Shown here piece by piece: positions 18,641 to 27,683 of a stretch of 64,000 nt of DNA (position 1 is its first letter; every line of letters begins with the position of its first letter). Below the pieces are notes generated by a model. That model was not told the origin of the DNA and did not search any database. It saw nothing but the letters and a program-made list of their open reading frames with translations. A program made the translations under genes and the position numbers. This stretch comes from Hyphomonas sp. (lineage in GTDB: Bacteria; Pseudomonadota; Alphaproteobacteria; Caulobacterales; Hyphomonadaceae): contig NZ_JAGYJH010000004.1 in NCBI RefSeq assembly GCF_018402285.1, positions 62,001 through 126,000 of the forward strand, read 5' to 3'.

Positions 18641-19290
18641 AAAGCCTCCGCATCACCCTTAAGATCGCGTCCTCACTGGACGGACGCATCGCGCTCGCCG
18701 ATGGCACCAGCCAGTGGATCACCTCCAGCGCCTCACGCGCCCGCGGCCACCAGATGCGCGCAGAAAACGATGCCATCATGGTCGGCATCGGCACTGTCCT
18801 GGCTGATGATCCGCTGCTGACCGCGCGCACGGTTCCGCTCCCGGCCAGACAACCCGTCCGCATTGTCGCCGATTCCAAGGCCCGCCTGCCCACCGCCTCG
18901 CGCCTTGCCGGATCGACAGAGCTTGGCCGCGTCGTTGCCGTCACGGCGGGGCAGGGCAGCGAGACCCTGGCCGCCGCCGGCATTGACGTGTGGCGCTGCG
19001 GAAATGGCGTACGCATGGACGCTGGCGAATTTGTCCGCCGCGCCGAAGCCGAAGGCCTGCGCAGCCTCCTCATCGAAGGGGGCAGCACCCTGGCCGCCAC
19101 CTTCATCCGCGCAGGACTTGTTGACGAGATCGCCTGGTTCCGCGCGCCTATCCTGATCGGCGGCGAAGGCCTGCCCGCCCTCGGGGCTTTGGGGCTGTCA
19201 GACCTGAAATCTGCGGCACGCTGGCGCCCTGTCGCTGCGGAACGGATTGGGGATGACGTCCTCGACACTTATGTTCGATCTGAGCAATAG
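18637..19290 (+). CDS. RibD reductase domain only (5-amino-6-(5-phosphoribosylamino)uracil reductase-like)
   Basis: At 217 residues this holds only the C-terminal reductase half of a normal 360-residue bifunctional RibD. It begins [23 protein letters not shown] (substrate loop, written up to its end), then [21 protein letters not shown], and ends with [13 protein letters not shown]. The N-terminal deaminase domain with its HxE/PCxxC zinc site is absent. Translation is coupled to nrdR (ATGA). The reaction is NADPH-dependent ribosyl reduction in riboflavin synthesis; the deaminase step must be encoded elsewhere. Confidence 0.9.
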   Translation: MKSLRITLKIASSLDGRIALADGTSQWITSSASRARGHQMRAENDAIMVGIGTVLADDPLLTARTVPLPARQPVRIVADSKARLPTASRLAGSTELGRVVAVTAGQGSETLAAAGIDVWRCGNGVRMDAGEFVRRAEAEGLRSLLIEGGSTLAATFIRAGLVDEIAWFRAPILIGGEGLPALGALGLSDLKSAARWRPVAAERIGDDVLDTYVRSEQ

Positions 19291-19307
19291 GCAGCAGGAT
19301 ACAAACC

Positions 19308-19928
19308 ATGTTCACGGGCCTCGTCACCGATGTCGGCACTGTCCGCAAAGCGGAGCACCGCAACGGCCTCACCCGGTTTGAGGTCGAGAGCGGCTATCCT
19401 CTCGCCCAGATCGCCATGGGCGCCTCCATCCTCCATTCGGGCGTCTGCCTGACGGTCGTAGAGAAAGGAGAAGCCGAGCGCGGCGCCTGGTTTGCGGTCG
19501 AGGCCGTCCCGGAAACCCTGTCGAAAACCATCCTGGGCGGCTGGCAGGAAGGCACGCGCGTCAACCTTGAGCAGAGCCTCAAGCTTGGCGATGAACTCGG
19601 CGGCCATTTCGTCTTCGGCCATGTCGACGGCGTCGGCGAGATCGTATCGGTCGAACCTGAAGGCCAGTCCTTCCGCGTCACCATCCGCCCGCCCGCCGCC
19701 ATCTCGCGCTACTTCGCCACAAAGGGCTCGGCCGCGATCGACGGCGTCTCGCTCACTGTGGCCGCTGCGCTTGAGAACGGAGACTTCCAGGTCGCCATCA
19801 TCCCGCACACATGGGACGTCACCACCCTCGCCGCGCTGAAGCCGGGCACACGGGTAAACCTCGAAATCGATATGCTGGCGCGCTATGTGGCGCGGATGAT
19901 CGGCGCCGATGCGCCGCAAGGGAGCTGA
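19308..19928 (+). CDS. ribE: Riboflavin synthase alpha subunit
   Basis: This enzyme dismutates two 6,7-dimethyl-8-ribityllumazine molecules to riboflavin and a pyrimidine. The 206 residues show the duplicated lumazine-binding barrel: MFTGLVTDVGTV at the N terminus with SGVCLTV, and a second copy with GHFVFGHVDGVGEI and DGVSLTV. It sits 17 bases after ribD and 6 bases before ribB in the riboflavin operon. Confidence 0.97.
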   Translation: MFTGLVTDVGTVRKAEHRNGLTRFEVESGYPLAQIAMGASILHSGVCLTVVEKGEAERGAWFAVEAVPETLSKTILGGWQEGTRVNLEQSLKLGDELGGHFVFGHVDGVGEIVSVEPEGQSFRVTIRPPAAISRYFATKGSAAIDGVSLTVAAALENGDFQVAIIPHTWDVTTLAALKPGTRVNLEIDMLARYVARMIGADAPQGS

Positions 19929-19934
19929 AACCAA

Positions 19935-21062
19935 ATGAGCAGCGAATTCACCGCCGCGATTTCCTCGATCGAGGAAATCATTGAAGACGCCCGCAACGGC
20001 CGCATGTTCATCCTGGTGGACGCCGAAGACCGCGAAAATGAGGGCGACCTCATCATCCCGGCCACGTTTGCCACGCCCGAAGCGGTCAACTTCATGGCCC
20101 GTTATGGCCGCGGCCTCATCTGCCTCGCCATGACGCAGGAGCGCGGCCACACGCTGCGCCTCGACATGATGACCCGCAACAATCGCGAAAGCATGGGCAC
20201 GGCCTTCACCGTCTCCATCGAAGCCAAAGAGGGCGTCACCACCGGCATCTCCGCGCATGACCGTGCCCGGACGATTGCAGTCGCCATCGATCCGACCAAG
20301 GACGAAGACGACATCGTCAGCCCCGGCCACATCTTCCCGCTGATCGCCAAGGAGGGCGGCACGCTCGTCCGCGCTGGCCACACCGAAGCGGCCGTGGACA
20401 TCTCCCGCATGGCCGGGCTCTATCCGGCCGGCGTGATCTGCGAGATCATGAATGATGACGGCTCGATGGCCCGTCTGCCGGAGCTTGTCGCTTTCGCCCA
20501 GCTGCACAATCTCAAGATCGGCACCATCGCAGACCTGATCGCCTGGCGCCGCCAGAACGACCGCTTCCTGGAGCGCCGCATCGAGGCGCCGCTGGAATCC
20601 GATTACGGAACCGGCTTCCGCACCGTCTGTTTCCGCAACACGATGGACAATTCCGAGCACATCGCCATCGTCCATGGCGACATCAGGCCCGACACCACCA
20701 CCCTCGTCCGCGTCCACCGCACGGACATCCTCTCTGACATCCTCGGAGAGAAGGGGGCGCGCTCGGGGCTCGTGGCAAAGGCCATGCGCCTCATCGCAAA
20801 TGCGCCCGAGCCCGGCGTGGTTGTCTTCGTCAACACGATGCAGCCCGGCGCCATTGCCGAGCGCCTCGGCCTCAAATCCGCCGCCCCCCGAGACCCCTCC
20901 GCGCCCCTGCGCGAATACGGCATCGGCGCGCAGATCCTGCGGGAACTGGGCGTTCGCAGCATGATTTACCTGTCCGACACGCAGCCCACCCGCCTTGCGG
21001 GGCTTGACGGATACGGTCTGACGATAGAGGGCTGGCGCCAGCTGAGCGAGGAGACTACCTGA
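19935..21062 (+). CDS. ribB: 3,4-dihydroxy-2-butanone 4-phosphate synthase with degenerate GTP cyclohydrolase II-like domain
   Basis: Residues 1 to about 205 are a complete RibB domain that converts ribulose 5-phosphate to dihydroxybutanone phosphate: DAEDRENEGDLI, TGISAHDRARTI, GHIFPLIAKEGG and RAGHTEAAVD. The C-terminal part aligns in layout with RibA but has lost the zinc ligands (the SxCLTGD...RCDC region reads HRTDILSDILGEKGARSG) and the RQEGRGIGL loop. It is therefore a RibBX-like fusion and should not supply GTP cyclohydrolase II activity. It lies between ribE and ribH. Confidence 0.9.
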   Translation: MSSEFTAAISSIEEIIEDARNGRMFILVDAEDRENEGDLIIPATFATPEAVNFMARYGRGLICLAMTQERGHTLRLDMMTRNNRESMGTAFTVSIEAKEGVTTGISAHDRARTIAVAIDPTKDEDDIVSPGHIFPLIAKEGGTLVRAGHTEAAVDISRMAGLYPAGVICEIMNDDGSMARLPELVAFAQLHNLKIGTIADLIAWRRQNDRFLERRIEAPLESDYGTGFRTVCFRNTMDNSEHIAIVHGDIRPDTTTLVRVHRTDILSDILGEKGARSGLVAKAMRLIANAPEPGVVVFVNTMQPGAIAERLGLKSAAPRDPSAPLREYGIGAQILRELGVRSMIYLSDTQPTRLAGLDGYGLTIEGWRQLSEETT

Positions 21063-21063
21063 C

Positions 21064-21492
21064 ATGGCCGACCGCGTACTTGTCGCGATTTCGCGCTACT
21101 ACAAACATATCAGCGACGAGCTGGAAGCGGGCGCGATGGAAGTGCTCGAAGCCGCCGGTGCCAAGGTCACCGTGATGGAAGTTCCCGGCGCGTTTGAAAT
21201 CCCGGGCGTCATCGCCATGGCGGCGGATGCCGGCCGGTTTGATGGCGCCATCGCGCTCGGCTGCGTCATCCGCGGTGAAACCACCCATTATGACTATGTC
21301 TGCGGCGAGAGCGCCCGCGGCCTGATGGACCTGATCGTCCAGCGCCGTCAGGCCATCGGCTACGGCATCCTCACGGTTGAAAACGAAGCCCAGGCCCTCG
21401 CGCGCGCAGACCGCAAGCGCAACAACAAGGGCGCCGAAGCGGCCAAGGCCTGCCTCGCCATGATCAAGTTCCGCAAAGAACTGATCGGCTGA
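21064..21492 (+). CDS. ribH: 6,7-dimethyl-8-ribityllumazine synthase
   Basis: RibH joins dihydroxybutanone phosphate with the ribitylaminouracil to give lumazine. The 142-residue protein has PGAFEIP (41-47), GCVIRGETTHYDYV with the catalytic His75, and a C-terminal NNKGAEAAKACLAMI helix. It starts one base after the ribB stop codon, and its own stop overlaps the nusB start (TGATG). Confidence 0.97.
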   Translation: MADRVLVAISRYYKHISDELEAGAMEVLEAAGAKVTVMEVPGAFEIPGVIAMAADAGRFDGAIALGCVIRGETTHYDYVCGESARGLMDLIVQRRQAIGYGILTVENEAQALARADRKRNNKGAEAAKACLAMIKFRKELIG

Positions 21493-21956
21493 TGACCCAG
21501 AAAATGCCCTTCGACGTTACGCGCGCACGCCGGGCCGGCGCGCGTCTCGCGGCGGTTCAGGCACTTTATGAAATGGAGCAGACGGAGAAATCTGCCCGCG
21601 CCACGATCCGCGAATTCATGGAAGACCGTCTGGGCCTCGGCCCGGAAGGCGTTCCCATCGAAGACGCGGACCCGGACCTTTTCAAGTCCATCGTAAACTC
21701 CGTGGTCGAACATCAGGCAAGGATCGATACCGCCATCCTCGCGCGCCTCGCGGAGGGCTGGAAGCTGACCCGCCTCGATGCCACCATGCGCGCCCTCCTG
21801 CGCGCGGGCGCCGCTGAATTCATCGCGCATCCGGAACTCTCCGACGCGGTGATCCTCGACGAGTACGTCTCCCTCGCGCATGACTTCTTCGACGAAGGCG
21901 ACGCCAAATTCGCCAACGCCGTATTGCAGAATATGGGCCGGGATTTGCGCGCCTAG
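21492..21956 (+). CDS. nusB: Transcription antitermination protein NusB
   Basis: NusB binds boxA RNA with NusE/S10 in rRNA antitermination. The 154-residue all-helical protein shows ARRAGARLAAVQALYEME at the N terminus and the conserved RLDATMRALLRAGAAEF...PDAVILDEYVSLAHDFF-type block (here SDAVILDEYVSLAHDF). It is the last gene of the riboflavin operon, as is usual in alphaproteobacteria. Confidence 0.97.
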   Translation: MTQKMPFDVTRARRAGARLAAVQALYEMEQTEKSARATIREFMEDRLGLGPEGVPIEDADPDLFKSIVNSVVEHQARIDTAILARLAEGWKLTRLDATMRALLRAGAAEFIAHPELSDAVILDEYVSLAHDFFDEGDAKFANAVLQNMGRDLRA

Positions 21957-21969
21957 GGCCATCACAAGA

Positions 21970-22010
21970 CCTTGCTCACCCTGAGCGAAGTCGAAGGGCG
22001 AGCAGGCCCT
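21970..22010. repeat. Palindromic intergenic repeat after nusB
   Basis: CCCTGAGCGAAGTCGAAGGG with flanking CTC/GAG arms forms an imperfect inverted repeat. This TTCGACTTCGCTCAGGG type of element is recurrent in intergenic regions of many alphaproteobacteria. It lies between convergent nusB and the epoxide hydrolase gene and may act as a transcription end. Confidence 0.6.
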
Positions 22011-22019
22011 GGCAGGGCC

Positions 22020-23189
22020 TCACCCCACCTCCCGCGCCCAAGCCCTCACATCCGCCACATAAACCTCCGGCGCTTCCATTGCCGCAAAATGCCCCCCGCG
22101 CGGCATCTCCGTCCACCGAGCAATATTATAGGCCCGGTCCGCCCAGCTCCTCGGCGGCGCCACGATGTAGCGTTCGCCAGGATAGCTCGCAAAAGCCGTC
22201 GGTGTTTCGCAGCGCTCGCCCTCGGGCAAGCCATTGCCGCCTTCCTGGAAAAGGGCATTGTAATACCAGACGCTTGTCGCAATCGCGTCATTGACGAGGT
22301 AGATCATCACATTCGTCAGAAGCTGATCGCGTGTGTAGACCTCAAACAGGTCCCGCTGCGAAAGATCGCTCCAGCCGTGAAACTTCTCCAGAATCCACGC
22401 CGCCGTGCCCATCGGCGAATCCATTAGCGCCATCGCCAGCGTCTGCGGCTTGGTCGCCTGCTGCATCAGGTAGGCGCCCTCTGCCTGCATCATCATCTGC
22501 GAATGCTGCAGCCACTGTGTTTCCTCTGCCGTCTGAGGAACCGCCGGGGTCGGCCGGAAGCTCATCATGTTGAGATGGATCGCCTTCGCCCCGCCCTTGC
22601 CATCCTGCGTCCCATGGTTCTTGCCAATCCAGGAGGTAACCATCGAGCCCCAATCCCCTCCCTGCGCCAGATAGCTGGAATAGCCCAGCACTTCCCGCAT
22701 CAACGTGTCCCACATCGCCGCCGTCGCCCGCTGGCCCAGCGGTGAGGCGGGCTTTCCGGAAAAGCCATAGCCGGGCAGGGACGGGATCACGAGATCAAAC
22801 GCGTCTTCCGCCTGGCCGCCATGCTGGGACGGGAAAGCCAGCGGCCCGATCGCCTGCCAGAACTCATAGATGCTGCCCGGCCAGCCATGCGTGATCAGGA
22901 GCGGACGCTTCCCCTTGGCCTCGCCAACCACGTGCACAAAATGAATGCTCAGCCCGTCCACCTCGGCGGTGAATTGCGGCCACCGGTTCAGCTCATCCTC
23001 CGCCGCCCGCCAGTCATAGGTCTCCAGCCAATAGCGCTGAATGTCCTTCATCACTGCGGTCGACATGCCATAGGCAAAGCCTTGCTCATTGGCCGGGGCA
23101 GGAAACCATTTGTAGCGCTCCACGCCCGCCCGTATCTCGGTGAGCCTGGCGTCTGGAACATTGACCTTGAACGGTGTCGGCGCGGACAT
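22020..23189 (-). CDS. Epoxide hydrolase, EHN family (alpha/beta hydrolase)
   Basis: The 389-residue protein has the N-terminal EHN domain typical of microsomal-type and juvenile-hormone-type epoxide hydrolases (PFKVNVPDARLTEIRAGVER) and an alpha/beta hydrolase core. Catalytic elements are the oxyanion-hole HGWPGS, the nucleophile Asp in QGGDWGS, and the C-terminal His in RGGHFAAMEAPE. It adds water to an epoxide through an alkyl-enzyme ester; the natural substrate is unknown. It is a single gene, convergent with nusB, with no visible partner. Confidence 0.88.
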   Translation of the reverse strand: MSAPTPFKVNVPDARLTEIRAGVERYKWFPAPANEQGFAYGMSTAVMKDIQRYWLETYDWRAAEDELNRWPQFTAEVDGLSIHFVHVVGEAKGKRPLLITHGWPGSIYEFWQAIGPLAFPSQHGGQAEDAFDLVIPSLPGYGFSGKPASPLGQRATAAMWDTLMREVLGYSSYLAQGGDWGSMVTSWIGKNHGTQDGKGGAKAIHLNMMSFRPTPAVPQTAEETQWLQHSQMMMQAEGAYLMQQATKPQTLAMALMDSPMGTAAWILEKFHGWSDLSQRDLFEVYTRDQLLTNVMIYLVNDAIATSVWYYNALFQEGGNGLPEGERCETPTAFASYPGERYIVAPPRSWADRAYNIARWTEMPRGGHFAAMEAPEVYVADVRAWAREVG

Positions 23190-23350
23190 GGTATCTCCCC
23201 CTCATCATGGTGACGGTGAGGCTAGCGCACCCCCGCCCTCTGTCTAAGCCATCCCCCAGCGGCAGGCGCGCGCCTTGAACAGCCCGCAAAAGACAACACC
23301 AACCGCGTTGGAGAGTTTGCCTCGCCGTTGGAGTTTTCACTGGAGCTTCT

Positions 23351-23692
23351 TCAGACCGAAAAACTGGTCCCGCAGCCACAGGCGGCGGTTGCGTTCGGGT
23401 TCTTGATCTTGAACGCCGCGCCGATCAGCTCGGTTGAAAAGTCGATCTCCGAGCCTTGCAGGAACTCAAGGCTCATCTCGTCGATCAGCACCCTTGCCCC
23501 GTCGCGTTCGATCACGCGATCATCCGCATTGGCCGCAGGCGCGAAGTCAAACTTGTAGGAGAAGCCGGAGCATCCCCCGCCTTCCACAGACACGCGCAGG
23601 AAGGCGGCGCCGTCCTGTTTGGCGAGAATCGCATTAATCCGCTTCGCAGCAGACGCAGTCAGTGTCACATCCGGGGCAATGGTCTCGGTCAT
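23351..23692 (-). CDS. erpA: Iron-sulfur cluster insertion protein ErpA/IscA type
   Basis: This A-type carrier has 113 residues and the three conserved cysteines: Cys41 in GGGCSGF and Cys105/Cys107 in ACGCGTSF. Such proteins hand [4Fe-4S] or [2Fe-2S] clusters to targets, possibly including LipA encoded in this window. ErpA versus IscA cannot be separated for sure; the HesB-like core and the neighbouring dgt (a usual alphaproteobacterial pair) favour ErpA. The start is ATG at 23692; the much longer open frame upstream is antisense to dgt and not real. Confidence 0.92.
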   Translation of the reverse strand: MTETIAPDVTLTASAAKRINAILAKQDGAAFLRVSVEGGGCSGFSYKFDFAPAANADDRVIERDGARVLIDEMSLEFLQGSEIDFSTELIGAAFKIKNPNATAACGCGTSFSV

Positions 23693-23719
23693 GGGCCTAA
23701 CATAAGGACGAATTCCTTG

Positions 23720-24892
23720 ATGGAAAAGAGAGCCCCTTACGCAACACGTCATGAAGACAGCCGCGGGCGCTTTTTCGAGGAGGCACCGTCGGCCACGCGC
23801 ACCCCGTTCCAGCGGGACAGGGACCGGATTATCCACTCCACGGCCTTCCGCCGGCTGAAGCAGAAAACCCAGGTTTTCGTCGCCCATGAGGGCGATCATT
23901 TCCGCACGCGCCTGACCCACTCCCTTGAAGTTGCGCAGATTTCCAGAACCATTGCCCGCACGCTGGGGCTCGATGAAGACCTCGCCGAAACCCTTGCGCT
24001 CAGCCATGATCTCGGCCATCCGCCCTTCGGCCATGCGGGGGAAGACCAGCTCGACGCCTGCATGGAGCCTTATGAGGGCTTTGATCACAATGCGCAGTCG
24101 CTGCGCATCGTGACGCGTCTTGAGCGCCGCTATCCCCTGTTTAACGGGTTGAATCTGACCTGGGAAACGCTCGAAGGCCTCGTCAAGCACAACGGCCCCC
24201 TGACCGGTCCTGACACCCCCGTGACAGCCCTCCCCATCGCCTTCCGCGACTTTGCCCCCCTCGAACAGCTCGAACTCGACCAGTTCGCCGGCCCCGAAGC
24301 CCAGGTCGCCGCCCTCTCGGACGACATCGCCTACAATAACCACGACATCGACGATGGCATCGCCGCGGGCCTTTTCACAGTGGATGACCTGCTGGAACTC
24401 CCTGTTGTCGGAGATGTTTTCCGCGGCGTTCGCATGGAATACCGGGATCTGGACGACCGGATGGTGACCTATGAAGCCGTCCGCCGCCTCATCGGCCTCT
24501 GGATCAACGACCTCATTCTGGAGACCCGGTCCCGCGTTCAGCGCCTCAAGCCCCAGTCGGCTGCCGAAGTGCGCGCCCTGGGTGAGCCCCTGATTGGTTT
24601 TTCCGAGAGCCTGGAAGGCCCCCAGCGCGCCCTGCGGACTTTCCTCTATGCCAGAATGTACAAGCATTACAGGGTCAACCGGATGCGCTCTAAGGCCAAG
24701 CGCGTGCTGGCAGACCTGTTCGAGGTATTCCTGAACGAGCCCCAGACCCTTCCGCCACCCTGGAATGGCCTCGCCATGAAGGAAGAGGGCGCCCGCCGGG
24801 CCCGGATCGTCTGTGACTACATGGCCGGGATGACCGATACCTACGCCCTGGAAGAGTACCGCCGCCTGTTCGACACCAGCGCCCTGACCTAG
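23720..24892 (+). CDS. dgt: Deoxyguanosinetriphosphate triphosphohydrolase-like protein
   Basis: This HD-superfamily dNTPase releases tripolyphosphate from dGTP or other dNTPs. The 390 residues include RLKQKTQVF, the metal-binding RTRLTHSLEVAQISR and ALSHDLGHPPFGHAGE (the HD pair), YNNHDIDD in the second half, and a C-terminal helical region. The length and the RDRIIHSTAFRRL start resemble the type 2 (deoxyguanosinetriphosphate-like) subgroup. The ATG at 23720 has AAGGA upstream. It is divergent from erpA with a 27-base gap, so the promoters overlap. Confidence 0.93.
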   Translation: MEKRAPYATRHEDSRGRFFEEAPSATRTPFQRDRDRIIHSTAFRRLKQKTQVFVAHEGDHFRTRLTHSLEVAQISRTIARTLGLDEDLAETLALSHDLGHPPFGHAGEDQLDACMEPYEGFDHNAQSLRIVTRLERRYPLFNGLNLTWETLEGLVKHNGPLTGPDTPVTALPIAFRDFAPLEQLELDQFAGPEAQVAALSDDIAYNNHDIDDGIAAGLFTVDDLLELPVVGDVFRGVRMEYRDLDDRMVTYEAVRRLIGLWINDLILETRSRVQRLKPQSAAEVRALGEPLIGFSESLEGPQRALRTFLYARMYKHYRVNRMRSKAKRVLADLFEVFLNEPQTLPPPWNGLAMKEEGARRARIVCDYMAGMTDTYALEEYRRLFDTSALT

Positions 24893-24995
24893 GCAGATGG
24901 GATGTTTTCCACGGTTGTAACGGGTCCTCTTCAAGGCTCGTTAAGGAAACTCCCCTAAAAATTAACCTAGGTGATTGATTCCAAGGAGTTCTTCC

Positions 24996-25808
24996 ATGAG
25001 CCGATCGGACATGGCAGGCCGTGAAAACCCGTTCGAGGACGATTATCGCGGATTTGACGTACGCGAAGACGAAGCTGCGCGCGGGCCGCTGATCCTGACG
25101 CTGGCCATCGGCGTGCTGCTGATCTTTGGCGGCGTGGTCTGGAACACCTACAGGCAGGGCGTGCGCCCGCCGACAGATGGCATTCCCAGCATCATCGCGG
25201 AGCCCCAGCCCTTCAAGCAGCTGCCGGCCGACCCCGGTGGCAAGCCCATCGAGCATACCGACAAGCAGTTCTACGATGCCATGGACGCGTCCGAGCGCGA
25301 GGCGGGCGTTAGGCTTGCGGCCGCAACCACGGCGCCGGCCGGCGCTCTGGCGGGCGGCCCGCCGCAGGATCTGCGGCCTGCGCCCCTTGACGTGCCCGCT
25401 GCTGAAACGGTCAGCCCGGCGCCTGCGCCCCTGCCGGTAACCGAGCTGCCAGCCGCAGAAGGTCCCGAGCCCCGGCAGCAGATTGCGGCCGTGACCATCA
25501 AGCCTCCCGAGCCCATCGAGCCGCTCTCCTCGCAGGCGCGCTTCACCTTCACCGAAACCGGGGAGTTCCTGGTCCAGATTGCCGCCCTGCGGTCGGAAGA
25601 AGCAGCCGAAACTGCATGGCGCCGCGTGACCTCATCGGCCCCGGAACTGTATCATGGCGCCTCGAAGCGGATTCAGCGGGCAGACCTCGGCTCTGAAGGC
25701 GTGTTCTACCGTCTCCGCGTTGGTGCCTTTGCCGATCGCGCCGAAGCGGTAGCCTTCTGCGAGGCGATCAAGGAATCCGGGGCAAATTGCATCGTGGTGA
25801 CGGGATAA
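24996..25808 (+). CDS. SPOR domain-containing membrane protein
   Basis: This 270-residue bitopic protein has a cytoplasmic N terminus, one membrane segment around residues 30-47 (LILTLAIGVLLIFGGVVW), a long Pro/Ala-rich periplasmic linker and a C-terminal SPOR domain (FLVQIAALRSEEAAETAW...FYRLRVGAFADRAEA). SPOR domains bind denuded septal peptidoglycan, so a role at the division site is likely. AAGGAG lies 7 bases before the ATG at 24996. It is followed after 3 bases by nagZ. In many relatives argS lies between dgt and this gene; it is absent here. Confidence 0.9.
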   Translation: MSRSDMAGRENPFEDDYRGFDVREDEAARGPLILTLAIGVLLIFGGVVWNTYRQGVRPPTDGIPSIIAEPQPFKQLPADPGGKPIEHTDKQFYDAMDASEREAGVRLAAATTAPAGALAGGPPQDLRPAPLDVPAAETVSPAPAPLPVTELPAAEGPEPRQQIAAVTIKPPEPIEPLSSQARFTFTETGEFLVQIAALRSEEAAETAWRRVTSSAPELYHGASKRIQRADLGSEGVFYRLRVGAFADRAEAVAFCEAIKESGANCIVVTG

Positions 25809-25811
25809 GTC

Positions 25812-26846
25812 GTGAAAGCCTGTATTCTCAGTGTATCGGGTCCGGAGCTGACCCCTGGCGAAGCTGCGCTGTTTGCGGCGGAAAACCCCTGGGCCGTCAT
25901 CCTGATGGGCCGCTCCTGCGTCTCGCGGATGCAGGTGCGCCGGCTTGTCGCCGATATCTGGAATGCCACAGGCCGCGAGACGCTGATCTTCATTGACCAG
26001 GAAGGCGGCCGGGTTGCCCGCCTAAAGCCGCCGGAATGGCCGCTGTTTCCGCGCGGCGCGGATTATGCCGCCCTCTACGAACAGGACCAGGCGCTGGGCC
26101 GGGACGCCACCTGGCTTGGACACCGCCTGATCGCCTCAGAACTGGCTGCCCTGTCGATCCATGCTGATTGCTCGCCCGTGGTCGACCTGCCCGTCCCCGG
26201 CGCGCATGACGTCATTGGCGACCGTGCCTTCGGCTCCGAGCCTGAGCAGGCCGCAGACCTCGCCCGCGCCGCCCTTGATGGTCTCACCGCCGGGGGCGTT
26301 GCCGGCGTCATCAAGCATATCCCCGGTCATGGCCGCTCCGTGGCCGACAGCCATCTCGAACTCCCGCGCGTCAGTGCCGGCCAGAATGAACTCGCCAAGG
26401 ATTTCGACGCCTTCGCCCGCATGGCTGATGCGCCGATGGCGATGACGGCCCACATTGCCTACGAAGCATACGATCCTGGCAAGGCGGCCACCGTCTCAAA
26501 GATCATGATTCAGGACATCATCCGCGGCCGAATCGGCTTTGATGGCCTCCTGATGACGGATGATCTGGGGATGAAGGCATTGGGCGGGACCCTCACAGAG
26601 CGCGCAGACGCGTCGATTGCCGCTGGCTGCGATGTGCTGCTGCATTGTTCGGGCTTCCTGAAGGACGCTGAGGCCATCCTCGCCGAGATGACCGAAGTGG
26701 CCAAGGCTGCGCCGCATCTCTCCGGTAAGGCAGCTGTCCGCGCGGCCGCTGCCGACGCCATCGCCGGCAAGGCCCAGCCTTTCGAGCCCGCGCCCGCGTG
26801 GAAACGCTTTCACGAGCTGATCCCCCCGCCGGGAGCCATGGCATGA
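25812..26846 (+). CDS. nagZ: Beta-N-acetylhexosaminidase (NagZ type)
   Basis: NagZ is a cytoplasmic family-3 glycoside hydrolase that removes GlcNAc from muropeptides during cell-wall recycling. The 344-residue protein has FIDQEGGRVARL, GDRAFGSEP, the His/Asp-containing KHIPGHGRSVADSHLELP and the nucleophile aspartate in LLMTDDLGMKAL. It starts with GTG three bases after the SPOR gene stop, and its stop overlaps the scpA ATG (ATGA), indicating one operon. Confidence 0.95.
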   Translation: MKACILSVSGPELTPGEAALFAAENPWAVILMGRSCVSRMQVRRLVADIWNATGRETLIFIDQEGGRVARLKPPEWPLFPRGADYAALYEQDQALGRDATWLGHRLIASELAALSIHADCSPVVDLPVPGAHDVIGDRAFGSEPEQAADLARAALDGLTAGGVAGVIKHIPGHGRSVADSHLELPRVSAGQNELAKDFDAFARMADAPMAMTAHIAYEAYDPGKAATVSKIMIQDIIRGRIGFDGLLMTDDLGMKALGGTLTERADASIAAGCDVLLHCSGFLKDAEAILAEMTEVAKAAPHLSGKAAVRAAAADAIAGKAQPFEPAPAWKRFHELIPPPGAMA

Positions 26847-27676
26847 GCAGCGACACGATCTCCATTGATGCCCTCTCGGCAGGGGCCGAAGACGCCGAAG
26901 GCGTCAACATCTTCAATGTCGAGATCGGCGGCTATGAAGGCCCGCTCCATCTTCTGCTGGAGCTCGCCCGACGCCAGAAGGTGAACCTGCTGCAGATATC
27001 CATGCTGAGCCTCGCCGAGCAATATCTCTCCTTTGTCGAGGATGCGCGCACCAAGCGGATCGACATCGCTGCCGACTATCTCCTGATGGCCTCCTGGCTC
27101 GCTTTCATGAAGTCGCGCCTGCTGCTGCCAAAGCCAGAAGTGCTCGAAGAAGACGAACCCACCGGCGAAGAAATGGCCGCGCGGCTCGCCTTCCGCCTCA
27201 AGCGCCTCGACGCCATGCGTCAGGCCGTGCGCGAGCTGGAGGCCGGCCCGGTGCTCGACCGTGTCGTTTTCCTGCGCGGCGAGACCGAGCAGCCCAAGGT
27301 CGTCAAGCATACCGAATACACCGCCTCGCTCTATGATCTGTCCACGGCGCTGGCCACCATCCGCGACCGGCGCGAGAAGGAGCGCCCTCACCGGATCGAA
27401 CAGCAGATGGTCCTGCCGCTGGAACAGGCGCGCACCACGCTGCGCGGCCTGCGTGAGCAGCTCGACCAGTGGGCAAGCCTTGCCGATATCCGGACCGCCA
27501 TGACCGACATCAATCCTGAAGTGCCCGAGCGCTCCGTCACAGCCAGCGTTTTTTCTGCTGCACTTGAGCTGACGCGTGACGGCGAGGTGGACTTGCGCCA
27601 GGACACCCATTTCGCGCCGATCTATATGCGCCGCATTGCCGCCCGTCCGCCGGAGATGGCCGATGCAATCGCTTGA
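26843..27676 (+). CDS. scpA: Segregation and condensation protein A
   Basis: ScpA is the kleisin of the Smc-ScpAB condensin complex. The 277 residues show the N-terminal Smc-binding region (GYEGPLHLLLELARRQKVNLLQ, here described in two parts), the AADYLLMASWLAFMKSRLLLP helix and the C-terminal winged-helix part ending ARPPEMADAIA. The ATG overlaps the nagZ stop by four bases and GGGAG lies about 7 bases upstream. scpB follows immediately. Confidence 0.96.
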   Translation: MSSDTISIDALSAGAEDAEGVNIFNVEIGGYEGPLHLLLELARRQKVNLLQISMLSLAEQYLSFVEDARTKRIDIAADYLLMASWLAFMKSRLLLPKPEVLEEDEPTGEEMAARLAFRLKRLDAMRQAVRELEAGPVLDRVVFLRGETEQPKVVKHTEYTASLYDLSTALATIRDRREKERPHRIEQQMVLPLEQARTTLRGLREQLDQWASLADIRTAMTDINPEVPERSVTASVFSAALELTRDGEVDLRQDTHFAPIYMRRIAARPPEMADAIA

Positions 27677-27683
27677 GATGCAC

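Noticed and set aside
19269..21065. Open frame of 598 codons on the minus strand
   Set aside because: It is antisense to ribE and ribB, both of which are clear genes.
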